Source: Clostridia bacterium (GTDB taxonomy: Bacteria > Bacillota > Clostridia > Peptostreptococcales > Acidaminobacteraceae). Taken from it: a stretch of 64,000 bases of DNA. The notes under the pieces are model-generated. The model ran no database searches and had not been told where the DNA came from. It saw nothing but the letters and a program-made list of their open reading frames with translations. The stretch lies in the NCBI GenBank assembly GCA_014859095.1, contig JACUUV010000006.1, forward strand, positions 20,180 through 84,179, read 5' to 3'. The translations under genes and the position numbers were made by a program. Position 1 is the first letter of the stretch; every line of letters begins with the position of its first letter. Below, one piece after another: positions 28,818 to 36,417 of this stretch.

Positions 28818-30699
28818 TGAAAATCCCTCCTTGAAGGCTCTTTGCCAAAATAAGTGCCTCATCAAATTTGTAGTTCTTGATTTGTACCTTGATTGTGCTC
28901 ATGACCTCTTGGTCTTCTGTTCTAAGAAAATAGATTTCCAATTTTTCCAAAGCATCATAACTTTGCTTGGGCTTATGGGCTTTAAGTGCATCAATCAGTT
29001 GGCTTATGAGTTTCTCCCTCGTTTTCACCTCAATAACCTCTGGATCAGTGCGTCGTCGAAGGGGTACTTTCAAGAGAACTCTCTTTGTTGTTTCCGTTTT
29101 GCTCGAATCATATATCCATGAATCCAGAGCATCACCCTCTATAAATTCCAGTGGAATCATCACCTTGAAATTGCTTCCCTTACCAGGATGGCTGTCCAGT
29201 GAAACCGTACCCCCCATCATTTGAACCAAATCCTTTACGATAGCAAGACCAAGTCCGGTTCCCCCATATTGCCTCGTGACGCTGCTGTCTGCCTGTACGA
29301 AAGGACTAAAGACGCTTTCAATTTGAGCTGGATCCATACCGATTCCGGTATCCGTTATTTCGAAAATGAACCAAGCACTGTTCTCATCAATGGCTTCACC
29401 CATTTCAACTTTGATGCTCACCTTGCCTTTTTCCGTAAATTTCACTGCGTTGCTCATCAGATTGATCAGAATCTGTCTGATCCTTAAGCTATCTCCAATC
29501 AGGCATTCAGGTACATTTTTGGGGATGGTCACTGTAAGTGAAAGTCCTTTGTCGAATATCGCCGGTGAGACAATCGCGGTGGCCTCCTCAACGATTTTAT
29601 GAAGTTCGAAACGCGTCTTTTCAAGTTTCAGCATTCCCGCTTCTATTTTCGAGAAATCGAGTATATCATTTAGGGTATGCAACAACAGTCTTGAGAATTC
29701 AAGAGCCTTGTCCAGATAATCCTTCTGTTTCTGATCGAGGGTGGTCTTATGCAATAGCCCCAACATTCCGATTACACCATTGAGCGGGGTTCTGAATTCA
29801 TGGCTCATATTCGCGAGGAAGTTCCCTTTTACTTCATTGGCCAATAAAGCTTCTGTTTTTGCCTTGACCATCTCATTCTCGTGAATTTGCTTCTCAATGA
29901 CGTTGGTGAGCAACAATGCCAAAACTTTCAATAAGGTAGTCGATTCGTCCTGCCATTTTACATCTTTTGAATAAACTTCAAATCCAACATGACCAAGACA
30001 AGATTCTTCATGAGAAAGTGGTAATTCCATACGATTGATATCGGTTGGAGCTTTTGGCCTGACCACACCCGGGTTGTTCCATTCGTTCGTCAGTTTGTCT
30101 TCGCTCAGTTCATCATTTCTAAGGAGATAGGCACGATCCACACCATACATCTTCCCCACCATCTCAAGCGTTTGATCGATGGCTTCGTCCATCCGATCTT
30201 CACTTATATTGACAAAACCTATCGCCAGATTCATCATGATTGCCTGAAACCGACTTAAGGCTTTGACTTTCTTCTCGTTTTCAACTCTTTTCATATATTC
30301 ATTCTCAGCTCTTTTGCGAGCAGAGATATCCCTTAAGGCACTCTGAATGAACAGAGGCTTGTCATCACGTGTTCTCACAAGCACAGCATTGATTTCCACA
30401 GGAATGATAGAGCCATCTTTTCTTTTGAACAGACTTTCATAGATGGGCAAAGTCCCTTCTCTCATTAAAATGCCCAAATTATCCCGGCTGCTGTCCACTT
30501 TCATGGAAACATCCTTATAGGAAAGTTTAAGCATTTCGTCTTTTGAATATCCAAACATTTCACAGGCTCTTTGATTGACTTCCAAATGATTGCCTTCAAA
30601 ATCGAGCAAAAAAACAGCGTCATGAGTTTGTTCAAACAGGGCATGAAATCTCAATTCATAATCAGCCAATGCCTCTTTTATCTTATCACTCATATCCAT
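28804..30699 (-). CDS. Soluble PAS-GAF sensor histidine kinase
   Basis: 631 residues, no membrane helix. PAS domain (about 12-125; DAVFLLDFEGNHLEVNQRA and a PAC tail QSALRDISARKRAE), GAF-like region (about 150-275), HisKA with NMSHEFRTPLNGVIGMLGLL, and HATPase_c with LMSNAVKFTEKG, DTGIGM and GGTGLGLAI. A further ~100-residue helical C-terminal part has no receiver domain. It most likely phosphorylates the HD-GYP regulator encoded by the overlapping next gene, linking a cytoplasmic signal to c-di-GMP breakdown. Confidence 0.9.
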   Translation of the reverse strand: MDMSDKIKEALADYELRFHALFEQTHDAVFLLDFEGNHLEVNQRACEMFGYSKDEMLKLSYKDVSMKVDSSRDNLGILMREGTLPIYESLFKRKDGSIIPVEINAVLVRTRDDKPLFIQSALRDISARKRAENEYMKRVENEKKVKALSRFQAIMMNLAIGFVNISEDRMDEAIDQTLEMVGKMYGVDRAYLLRNDELSEDKLTNEWNNPGVVRPKAPTDINRMELPLSHEESCLGHVGFEVYSKDVKWQDESTTLLKVLALLLTNVIEKQIHENEMVKAKTEALLANEVKGNFLANMSHEFRTPLNGVIGMLGLLHKTTLDQKQKDYLDKALEFSRLLLHTLNDILDFSKIEAGMLKLEKTRFELHKIVEEATAIVSPAIFDKGLSLTVTIPKNVPECLIGDSLRIRQILINLMSNAVKFTEKGKVSIKVEMGEAIDENSAWFIFEITDTGIGMDPAQIESVFSPFVQADSSVTRQYGGTGLGLAIVKDLVQMMGGTVSLDSHPGKGSNFKVMIPLEFIEGDALDSWIYDSSKTETTKRVLLKVPLRRRTDPEVIEVKTREKLISQLIDALKAHKPKQSYDALEKLEIYFLRTEDQEVMSTIKVQIKNYKFDEALILAKSLQGGIFNEYP

Positions 30700-30737
30700 T
30701 CCCCATTTCTATTTCAGTTACGAATATTATAACATAC

Positions 30738-30776
30738 AAAAAAATCTCTCACATCCAATTTATGGACATGAGAGAT
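30738..30776 (-). terminator. Terminator after the GNAT gene
   Basis: On the - strand ATCTCTCATGTCC pairs with GGATGTGAGAGAT (two G-U pairs) and is followed by seven T. It lies 10 bp after the stop at 30786 and isolates the GNAT gene from the kinase operon. Confidence 0.8.
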
Positions 30777-30785
30777 CATCGATGA

Positions 30786-31511
30786 TCAATTTTGACAGAA
30801 CTCTTGTGTATAGTGAATGAGATGGCTTTCCTTATGAAGTTTATAGCCCACATAACCACTCTCTATCAATATCTTTTGTTCTTTGATTTTTTCCATTTCC
30901 AGGGCTTCATACCTGCTGGGATTGTTGATGCATTGACTCGTGATGTCCTTGTGAAGGATAAATCTCCACAAACCGTCATCTTCTCCAGGTGTGCCATACT
31001 TCTTTTTTAAGGCCTTGATGTTCAGCCCGGCCTTCATTATGTTGTTGAGGCTGAAGTAATTGTACGGTGAAACCGTACAAAGCATATGTTTATAACCGAA
31101 TGGGACCACCCACTCAAGCGCTTTTTTAAGAGTCAAGCCTTGAAGACTGTTGCCTCTGTAGTCCGGATGTACCAAAGTCGTTTCCAAGTGGACAACATCT
31201 TTGAATTCAGACTCATGGAGACCGATGTCAAGACCCAGATTATATTCGGATTCACCGGGAAAGCTTATATAGCGGTAAGCGATCATTTGTTTCGCGTGAT
31301 TGAATACGCCTATGATTCTGCCACCACGTTCGATTTCAAACAAAAGCATCTCTTTGGGATCTCTGTAGAATATTTCTTTGTTTGGCAACAATTCATAAAT
31401 ATGATCTTGTAATGAAACGACCTGATCAATCTCTTCAGGCATGATAAATCGCATGATATATGGCTCCAAAATTGCTTTGTTTTTCATGATATAACCTTTG
31501 CTTAAAATCAT
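30786..31511 (-). CDS. GNAT-type acetyltransferase
   Basis: 241 residues from ATG 31511 (AGGAGG 6 bases upstream; the longer frame to 31553 lacks a site). The middle has the acetyl-CoA pattern VHPDYRGNSLQGLTLKKAL after strand DVVHLETTL, and a later strand YKHMLCTVSPYNYFSLNNIMKAG. The substrate is unknown; the C-terminal ~65 residues are extra to the core fold. Expression should be tightly controlled: its promoter is overlaid by repeated CTGACAAC/GTTGTCAG sites. Confidence 0.75.
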   Translation of the reverse strand: MILSKGYIMKNKAILEPYIMRFIMPEEIDQVVSLQDHIYELLPNKEIFYRDPKEMLLFEIERGGRIIGVFNHAKQMIAYRYISFPGESEYNLGLDIGLHESEFKDVVHLETTLVHPDYRGNSLQGLTLKKALEWVVPFGYKHMLCTVSPYNYFSLNNIMKAGLNIKALKKKYGTPGEDDGLWRFILHKDITSQCINNPSRYEALEMEKIKEQKILIESGYVGYKLHKESHLIHYTQEFCQN

Positions 31512-31546
31512 ATAAACCTCCTTCCTGAAATTAAAAAAAATATTTT

Positions 31547-31630
31547 CTGACAACTTGTGATAGATGATAAGTTGTCAGCTTGTAACATAGTATAACACTG
31601 ACAACTCCATCTTGTCAATAAGGTTGTTAG
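31547..31630. promoter_or_regulatory. Two long-spaced inverted repeats overlapping a GNAT-gene promoter
   Basis: Four 8-bp sites alternate in orientation: CTGACAAC (31547-31554), GTTGTCAG (31571-31578), CTGACAAC (31598-31605) and GTTGTTAG (31623-31630). They form two inverted pairs with 16- and 17-base centres. Between them, on the - strand, is a promoter TTGACA (31618-31613), 18-base spacer, TATACT (31594-31589). One pair covers the start region and the other the -35 and spacer. This is the layout of a cooperative repressor; the regulator is unknown. Confidence 0.65.
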
Positions 31631-31741
31631 CCTTTTTACAAAGGATTCACACAAAATCTAAAAATCATTCCCAAATATGTCTGGAGTGATGTTATAATAA
31701 CTAAAGATGAATAGCTATTGATATAGATGTGGAGGATCATT

Positions 31742-32440
31742 ATGGGCGAACCTAGAAAAAGAGTCAAAGCACCTGAAATCAAATTGGACAATGACACCTA
31801 CCTGAGAATTCCAATTAAAACGCACGTCGTTATGGAAAATGACCAATTGATCGATGTGGTTAAAAAATATACTGAAGAATTTATCAAACCGGGTGATCTT
31901 TTGTTTGTGACTGAAAAGATAGTCGCCATTACTCAAGGTCGTGCCATACCTGTGAAGGACATCACACCGAGACCTCTTGCAAAACTACTTTCTACTTTTG
32001 TGATGAAGACTCCTGCGGGAATAGGACTTGGAATGCCTGAAACTATGGAGATGGCTCTTAGAGAGTGCGGAATACCCCGTATACTTTGGGCATCCTTTGC
32101 TAGTGCCGTTACAAAATTGTTAGGCAAAAAAGGTGTTTTTTATAAAATTGCAGGCTACAAGGCTTCTTCAATAGATGGTCCGACACCAAATACCCTTCCT
32201 CCTTACAATCAGTATGTAGTTCTAGGGCCTGACCGACCGGATTCAGTCGCAAAGGAACTTAGTGAACTCTATGATGACATACAGGTTGCGGTTGTGGACA
32301 TCAATGATCTGGATGGTTCTGTACTTGGTGTGTCCCATGCCAGCATGAACCGGGTAAAGATCGCCAAAATATTGAAGGACAATCCTCTCGGTCAGGATCA
32401 TGAGCAGACGCCGCTCGGCATCATTAGAAAAACAAGCTGA
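31742..32440 (+). CDS. F420-0:gamma-glutamyl ligase-like (CofE-like) protein
   Basis: 232 residues from ATG 31742, chosen for TGGAGGA 6 bases upstream. Motifs resembling the CofE fold include FIKPGDLLFVTEKIVAITQG and the Asp-rich region VAVVDINDLDGSVLGVS, and GIGLGMPETM is also present. True CofE adds glutamates to coenzyme F420. No F420 biosynthesis gene is in the window and most Clostridia do not make F420, so this clostridial subfamily probably acts on another substrate. Single-gene unit. Confidence 0.65.
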   Translation: MGEPRKRVKAPEIKLDNDTYLRIPIKTHVVMENDQLIDVVKKYTEEFIKPGDLLFVTEKIVAITQGRAIPVKDITPRPLAKLLSTFVMKTPAGIGLGMPETMEMALRECGIPRILWASFASAVTKLLGKKGVFYKIAGYKASSIDGPTPNTLPPYNQYVVLGPDRPDSVAKELSELYDDIQVAVVDINDLDGSVLGVSHASMNRVKIAKILKDNPLGQDHEQTPLGIIRKTS

Positions 32441-32444
32441 TAAA

Positions 32445-32483
32445 AAAGGATGTATTCGATTGTCAAAATCGATTACATCCTTT
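32445..32483 (+). terminator. Terminator after the CofE-like gene
   Basis: A 10-bp arm AAAGGATGTA/TACATCCTTT plus an inner TCGAT/ATCGA, 4 bases after the stop. The T tract after it is short, so strength is moderate. Confidence 0.65.
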
Positions 32484-32503
32484 AACTTATTCCATACTTT
32501 GAT

Positions 32504-33163
32504 TTATTCCGTACTTTTGACAAACTTGTTGACCCGTTCCGAATTTCCCGGGGAATTTCCGACATAGAAGACCACATCTCCCTCAAAAAAAACCAGCTTA
32601 GGGCCAGGAGACAACACGAGCTCACCCGTTCTGTTGACTCCAATAATTGTCGCTCCGGTATGTTCCCAAAATCTGATGTCACCAATGGAACGTCCAATCA
32701 AAGGGCTACCTTCCAGAATTTTGAACTCCAACGGATAGATGATACCCACGTTTTTAAGCAGAACAGCTTCTTCTATCAACTTGTCGAGCTTTTCCAGCAT
32801 ATTGTCTTCAATCAGTCTTTTTTCTTCAATCATTTTTGCTATGTTCTCACGTAACGATAGCACATGATCCTTGGATCGGTATTCCTTTATGTAGGCTACG
32901 GCTGCTGTTTTGGATTTGATCAACATTCCCTTTTTTTCAATCACCTCTACGACATTAAGTTCTTCGAGCAGTTTTAGTGCCCTTCTAATTGTTTCTGGGG
33001 AAACGCTGTATTTTCCAGAAAGTGTCGATCTGCCTTTGATGATATCTCCTATTTTCCACTCGTCATTGACAATACTGTACGCAATATCCAGAGCTATTTT
33101 CTCATATTTTGAGGTTTTGTTGTCTGTTTCCTGTTTTTTATTTGGATTTTCAACTGGATTCAA
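32504..33163 (-). CDS. GntR-type regulator with RCK_C domain (BusR-like)
   Basis: 219 residues: a GntR winged helix (about 15-90; RSTLSGKYSVSPETIRRALKLLEEL), a long charged helix (about 95-140) and a C-terminal RCK_C/TrkA_C domain (about 145-215; FKILEGSPLIGRSIGDI...GDVVFYVG). This architecture is that of BusR, which binds cyclic di-AMP through RCK_C and represses osmolyte uptake in streptococci and relatives. No betaine transporter is adjacent, so the target genes are unknown. ATG start; upstream TATTT-rich region without a clear promoter. Confidence 0.75.
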   Translation of the reverse strand: MNPVENPNKKQETDNKTSKYEKIALDIAYSIVNDEWKIGDIIKGRSTLSGKYSVSPETIRRALKLLEELNVVEVIEKKGMLIKSKTAAVAYIKEYRSKDHVLSLRENIAKMIEEKRLIEDNMLEKLDKLIEEAVLLKNVGIIYPLEFKILEGSPLIGRSIGDIRFWEHTGATIIGVNRTGELVLSPGPKLVFFEGDVVFYVGNSPGNSERVNKFVKSTE

Positions 33164-33262
33164 AGCTTACCATCCTTATTATTTATATTTCTCAGTATAA
33201 ACTATTCTATATGCTTTTCAATCAGAATTCAATGTTTAAAAAATGTTGTAACAGGGTATAAA

Positions 33263-33277
33263 TGATAATAGTTATCA
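33263..33277. promoter_or_regulatory. Fur-box-like 7-1-7 palindrome
   Basis: TGATAATAGTTATCA differs at one position from the Fur 7-1-7 consensus TGATAAT-N-ATTATCA. It lies 19 bases before the start of the 50-codon gene, next to a TATAAA-like -10. A PerR or Zur site is possible but fits less well. Confidence 0.45.
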
Positions 33278-33296
33278 ATAACATGGAGGTGCTTTT

Positions 33297-33449
33297 ATGG
33301 AAAAGACAAAAGAACTGGAAAAATTGGGCTCAAGTGCTACTGAAGCATGGGCAGAGAACGACAAGGAAATTAAGGATACTAAAGTGACAATCCCTTCAGA
33401 AGACACTGTACAAGAAGCAAAAGAATGGGTTGAGGAAAATGAAAAATAA
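33297..33449 (+). CDS. Small acidic protein, DUF3787-like (family annotated as spore protein in clostridia)
   Basis: A 50-codon gene with a perfect ribosome site (GGAGGT, 6 bases before ATG) and its own terminator. The product is charged, with a conserved-looking end (TIPSEDTVQEAKEWVEENE) and a Trp in the first half (ATEAWAEND). This resembles the DUF3787 family, members of which are described as spore-associated proteins in clostridia. The match is from memory of the pattern, not a search. A Fur-like box sits in its 5' region. Confidence 0.6.
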   Translation: MEKTKELEKLGSSATEAWAENDKEIKDTKVTIPSEDTVQEAKEWVEENEK

Positions 33450-33454
33450 CTATG

Positions 33455-33487
33455 AAATAGGAAGATGACCTCTTCCTATTTTTTTTC
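33455..33487. terminator. Terminator of the DUF3787-like gene
   Basis: AAATAGGAAGA (33455-33465) pairs with TCTTCCTATTT (33471-33481), then T-rich. It overlaps the last codons of the opposing GNAT-CHAD gene. Confidence 0.85.
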
Positions 33488-35035
33488 GTCCATATACTCA
33501 CTCATTGCTTTGCACACCTCAAGATAAGCTTCATCAGAGGCCTTTGAATAGTAAGCGTGATCCTCAATAAGTTTGACAATCAAGGGTTCGTCGTCGAGCT
33601 CATATTTTCCGACAAATCTCAAGTTGACACATGTGTCATGCAACAATTTCGCATGCGATTGAAACACTTCCAACTTATTGTTTATATTTTGAAGTTCAAC
33701 ATGGTCAGGCATGAGAATTTCATGCACGTACTTCATTTTTTTTGCAAGCATTCGTTTGGAATGAATGTACTTCTCTTCATAACCCAGCAATTGATCATCT
33801 TTTTCTATGAACTTTCTGAACAATTCGCATTGTCTACCCCAATCGCATCCTGGTTTCTGTTTGTTTTCTGCATGCATCAGTTTGACCTTTGTGCTCGAAA
33901 ACCTGAAGGTCGACATGCGCTTGGCATCCAAGATCAGTCTTGCACGAAGGGGTTGTTTGAGCACAGAAAGCCGCTTCAGGACAGAGTCGTTCATGATATC
34001 GCCATAACCGTGTTCAAACACATCAATTTCACGAATCATCGAGGTTTTATCAAAATACCTTTTGGAATGCGTGTCGAAAAAACGATAATCTCCAGGTCTC
34101 ATGAAAGGCATGAAAAAGAAGAGTAAAGCCCTGAAACGGCGAATGCTTTCTCTATAATCGTGGATACTCAAATGATTGAAATCCTGGTTGATCATACTTT
34201 TCAGTTTTTCGTCCATTGCTTCCAAATGTCTGTCAAAAAGCGTCGATAGTTGGTCTTCACTTAGCACGGCACCCCTCCTGCTCTCGAGATAACGGTTTTT
34301 TATACCAAACCATACGACCTCGCTATGACGTTTGAATCCCAAAGACTCTGCAAGTGCGATCGATGGTGCGTTTTCTATCCAAATATGCAAATATGGCAGT
34401 TGATTTTTCTTGAGTATGCTATTGATCAAATGTTTACAAAGCCATTCTCCAACGCCTCTTCTTCTGTGACCTTCCAGTGTGTACATGATTCCCATGGAAC
34501 CATCTTCACGCTGGACTACCCATGAAACCGCTTCACCACACAATCTGGCACAAAAAGTGGTTTCGTTTTTTATAATGCCTTCAATATAACCGATGCCATC
34601 GTCTTTAAATGCATAATTTTCAAATACCATATCTAGATCATCAAAATTGAGACAGTCGATTTCGTAGATTGCTTCATCAAAACTGTAATGGTCTTCAATA
34701 TTCGCATATGGTTCTCCATCATAATAATACAACCAACAAAACTCTGACCATTCTTCTTTATACTTTGTCGTCAACAAATCAAATTGTCTTCTGGGCACAC
34801 CTGCAAAGTTAAACTCGGTATGTTTGACATCGGATTTACAGTATTCTTCAAAATGATGAATAAACTTCTCTGGACTTTCATCTGATGGCACTATGAACCC
34901 GCCTTGTTCCATGACAAAAAAATCTTCTTTGACATACCAGGATACATCAAGTGTTTGGTTGATTGTGCGACCTATGATGTTGCTATATTTTATCGGATCC
35001 CCGTTCAAAATCTTTTCAATTTCAATTGATTTCAT
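33476..35035 (-). CDS. GNAT acetyltransferase fused to a CHAD domain
   Basis: 519 residues. The N-terminal half (about 1-260) ends in a clear GNAT core: YTLEGHRRRGVGEWLCKHLI (acetyl-CoA loop RRRGVG, 191-196) and ENAPSIALAESLGFKRHSEV. The C-terminal half (about 280-515) is a CHAD domain: HDYRESIRRFRALLFFF with the signature His292, Arg295, Arg299, Arg300 and Arg302, and later helices rich in Lys/His. CHAD domains bind inorganic polyphosphate. No signal peptide. The fusion is unusual and may target acetylation to polyphosphate-associated proteins. Single-gene unit. Confidence 0.78.
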   Translation of the reverse strand: MKSIEIEKILNGDPIKYSNIIGRTINQTLDVSWYVKEDFFVMEQGGFIVPSDESPEKFIHHFEEYCKSDVKHTEFNFAGVPRRQFDLLTTKYKEEWSEFCWLYYYDGEPYANIEDHYSFDEAIYEIDCLNFDDLDMVFENYAFKDDGIGYIEGIIKNETTFCARLCGEAVSWVVQREDGSMGIMYTLEGHRRRGVGEWLCKHLINSILKKNQLPYLHIWIENAPSIALAESLGFKRHSEVVWFGIKNRYLESRRGAVLSEDQLSTLFDRHLEAMDEKLKSMINQDFNHLSIHDYRESIRRFRALLFFFMPFMRPGDYRFFDTHSKRYFDKTSMIREIDVFEHGYGDIMNDSVLKRLSVLKQPLRARLILDAKRMSTFRFSSTKVKLMHAENKQKPGCDWGRQCELFRKFIEKDDQLLGYEEKYIHSKRMLAKKMKYVHEILMPDHVELQNINNKLEVFQSHAKLLHDTCVNLRFVGKYELDDEPLIVKLIEDHAYYSKASDEAYLEVCKAMSEYMDEKK

Positions 35036-35101
35036 TGTGTTCCCCTAAATTTGGTTTTTATATATTATATCAAAAAAATAGCCTCTAAGGTGAAAAAGAA
35101 T

Positions 35102-35130
35102 GGAGACCCTGAATATATCTCAGAATCTCC
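35102..35130 (-). terminator. Terminator of the hemolysin-III gene
   Basis: On the - strand GGAGATTCTGA pairs with TCAGGGTCTCC (two G-U pairs), then ATTCTTTTTC. Placed 10 bp after the stop at 35140. Confidence 0.65.
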
Positions 35131-35139
35131 AAATTGGTT

Positions 35140-35787
35140 TTATGAAATTGCGATCAAATAGCGATGAATCAGTATGAAATGTGCCGCACTTCCAGCAAGT
35201 ATGAACAGATGGAAAATCTCGTGAAACCCAAAACTACCCAGTTTGATCTTTTCTGATTTGGTGGCATAGAATATTGCACCGACAGTATAGAACAAACCTC
35301 CAATAATCAACCAAATAAAACCATTGGTCGGCAGTGTTTTTGAAAGTGGATAAATGAAGGCCACACTGATCCATCCCATGAAAAGGTACATACCTGCAGA
35401 CAACCACCTGGGCATATGGATGAAGATAACTTTAGTCACCATTCCAATCAAAGCCAGCGACCAGATTCCAATCAAAAGACCGTAGCCAAGAGGTCCTCTA
35501 AGCGCAATAAGGCAAATGGGTGTATATGTGCCTGCAATCAATACGAAAATCATTGCGTGATCCAGCTTTTTAAGTCTCAGAATGATTTGGTCGCTACCAT
35601 TGTACCCATGGTAAATGGTTGATGCGGTATAGAGCAATATCAAACTGATACCAAATACAATCCCGCCTGCCAATGAGACAGGACTTTTTTTCATGACAGC
35701 GGTGATGATCAAAGTAATCAAAGCCGCAAAGGATAGTACGATACCTATAAAATGTGTCCATGTGTTGAGTGGTTCTCTGATTTTCAT
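35140..35787 (-). CDS. Hemolysin III / PAQR-family membrane protein
   Basis: 215 residues with seven predicted membrane helices. Family marks are the Ser/His cluster STIYHGYNG, LDHAMIFVLIAGTYTPICL, and the paired His of HEIFHLFILAGSAAHFI near the C-terminus, which bind a metal in PAQR proteins. Despite the name, bacterial members act in membrane homeostasis rather than lysis in most hosts. ATG start with TTAGGAG. Its promoter region carries two exact palindromes (35802-35818 and 35826-35837). Confidence 0.88.
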   Translation of the reverse strand: MKIREPLNTWTHFIGIVLSFAALITLIITAVMKKSPVSLAGGIVFGISLILLYTASTIYHGYNGSDQIILRLKKLDHAMIFVLIAGTYTPICLIALRGPLGYGLLIGIWSLALIGMVTKVIFIHMPRWLSAGMYLFMGWISVAFIYPLSKTLPTNGFIWLIIGGLFYTVGAIFYATKSEKIKLGSFGFHEIFHLFILAGSAAHFILIHRYLIAIS

Positions 35788-35801
35788 AACGAGCTCCTAA
35801 C

Positions 35802-35837
35802 GTAGTATCGAATACTACTTAAAGTTATATCGATATA
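35802..35837. promoter_or_regulatory. Two palindromes upstream of the hemolysin-III gene
   Basis: GTAGTAT-CGA-ATACTAC (35802-35818) is an exact 7-3-7 inverted repeat and TATATCGATATA (35826-35837) an exact 12-bp palindrome. They lie 15 and 39 bp before the start, where a repressor or activator would act. The divergent DUF1836 gene is a candidate regulator. Confidence 0.45.
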
Positions 35838-35857
35838 TTATCACATGTTCCCAATAT

Positions 35858-35887
35858 TTGCAATACATGCTATAATAACTTTATAAT
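35858..35887 (+). promoter_or_regulatory. Promoter of the DUF1836 gene
   Basis: TTGCAA (35858-35863), 18-base spacer and TATAAT (35882-35887), 18 bp before the start codon. A second TATAAT at 35871-35876 is an alternative -10. Confidence 0.5.
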
Positions 35888-35904
35888 TGGTACAGGAGGT
35901 TCAT

Positions 35905-36417
35905 ATGTCATCACTAAAAGAATCACTTTATTACGAAGATCCACCTTTTGACAAATTGCCCGACATCAAACTTTATATGGATCAGATGCTAGATTATCTG
36001 AAAATCAATCTTGAAGTCCTCATGAGATCTGACGAGGATTCCGTCTTCACAAAAACCATGATCAACAATTATGTGAAGTCAGGAATCATTGAAGCCCCTA
36101 CTAAAAAAAAATACCCAAAATCCACAGTAGCAGACCTTGTGCTGGTCTATCATCTGAAGCAGTGTTTTTCCATGGAAGACACCCATACCATTCTGGATAT
36201 CTTAAGGCTTGAATCCTCCTATTATACGGAATTCACCAAGCTGCATAAGATCATCCGCGCCTCACAGCAGTCTGAATTGCCTTCGGATCTCGATGATCTT
36301 AGTCCTGAGATGGCCAAGGCACTTTTGATGCAATACGCTATTGAGGCCAGCGTCAAAAAAAGAATGGCCGAGCTTCTGCTCGACCACCTGAATTTAAATA
36401 AAATTGTAAAGCCATAG
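35905..36417 (+). CDS. DUF1836 (MerR-like helix-turn-helix) protein
   Basis: 170 residues from ATG 35905 (CAGGAGG upstream). The core FTKTMINNYVKSGIIEAPTK followed by YPKSTVADLVLVYHLKQCFS is the DUF1836 helix-turn-helix, related to MerR headpieces. The remainder is helical. Probably a DNA-binding regulator. It is divergent from the hemolysin-III gene, so that gene is the first target to test. The last 24 bp overlap, in convergent orientation, the end of the beta-lactamase-like gene. Confidence 0.75.
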   Translation: MSSLKESLYYEDPPFDKLPDIKLYMDQMLDYLKINLEVLMRSDEDSVFTKTMINNYVKSGIIEAPTKKKYPKSTVADLVLVYHLKQCFSMEDTHTILDILRLESSYYTEFTKLHKIIRASQQSELPSDLDDLSPEMAKALLMQYAIEASVKKRMAELLLDHLNLNKIVKP

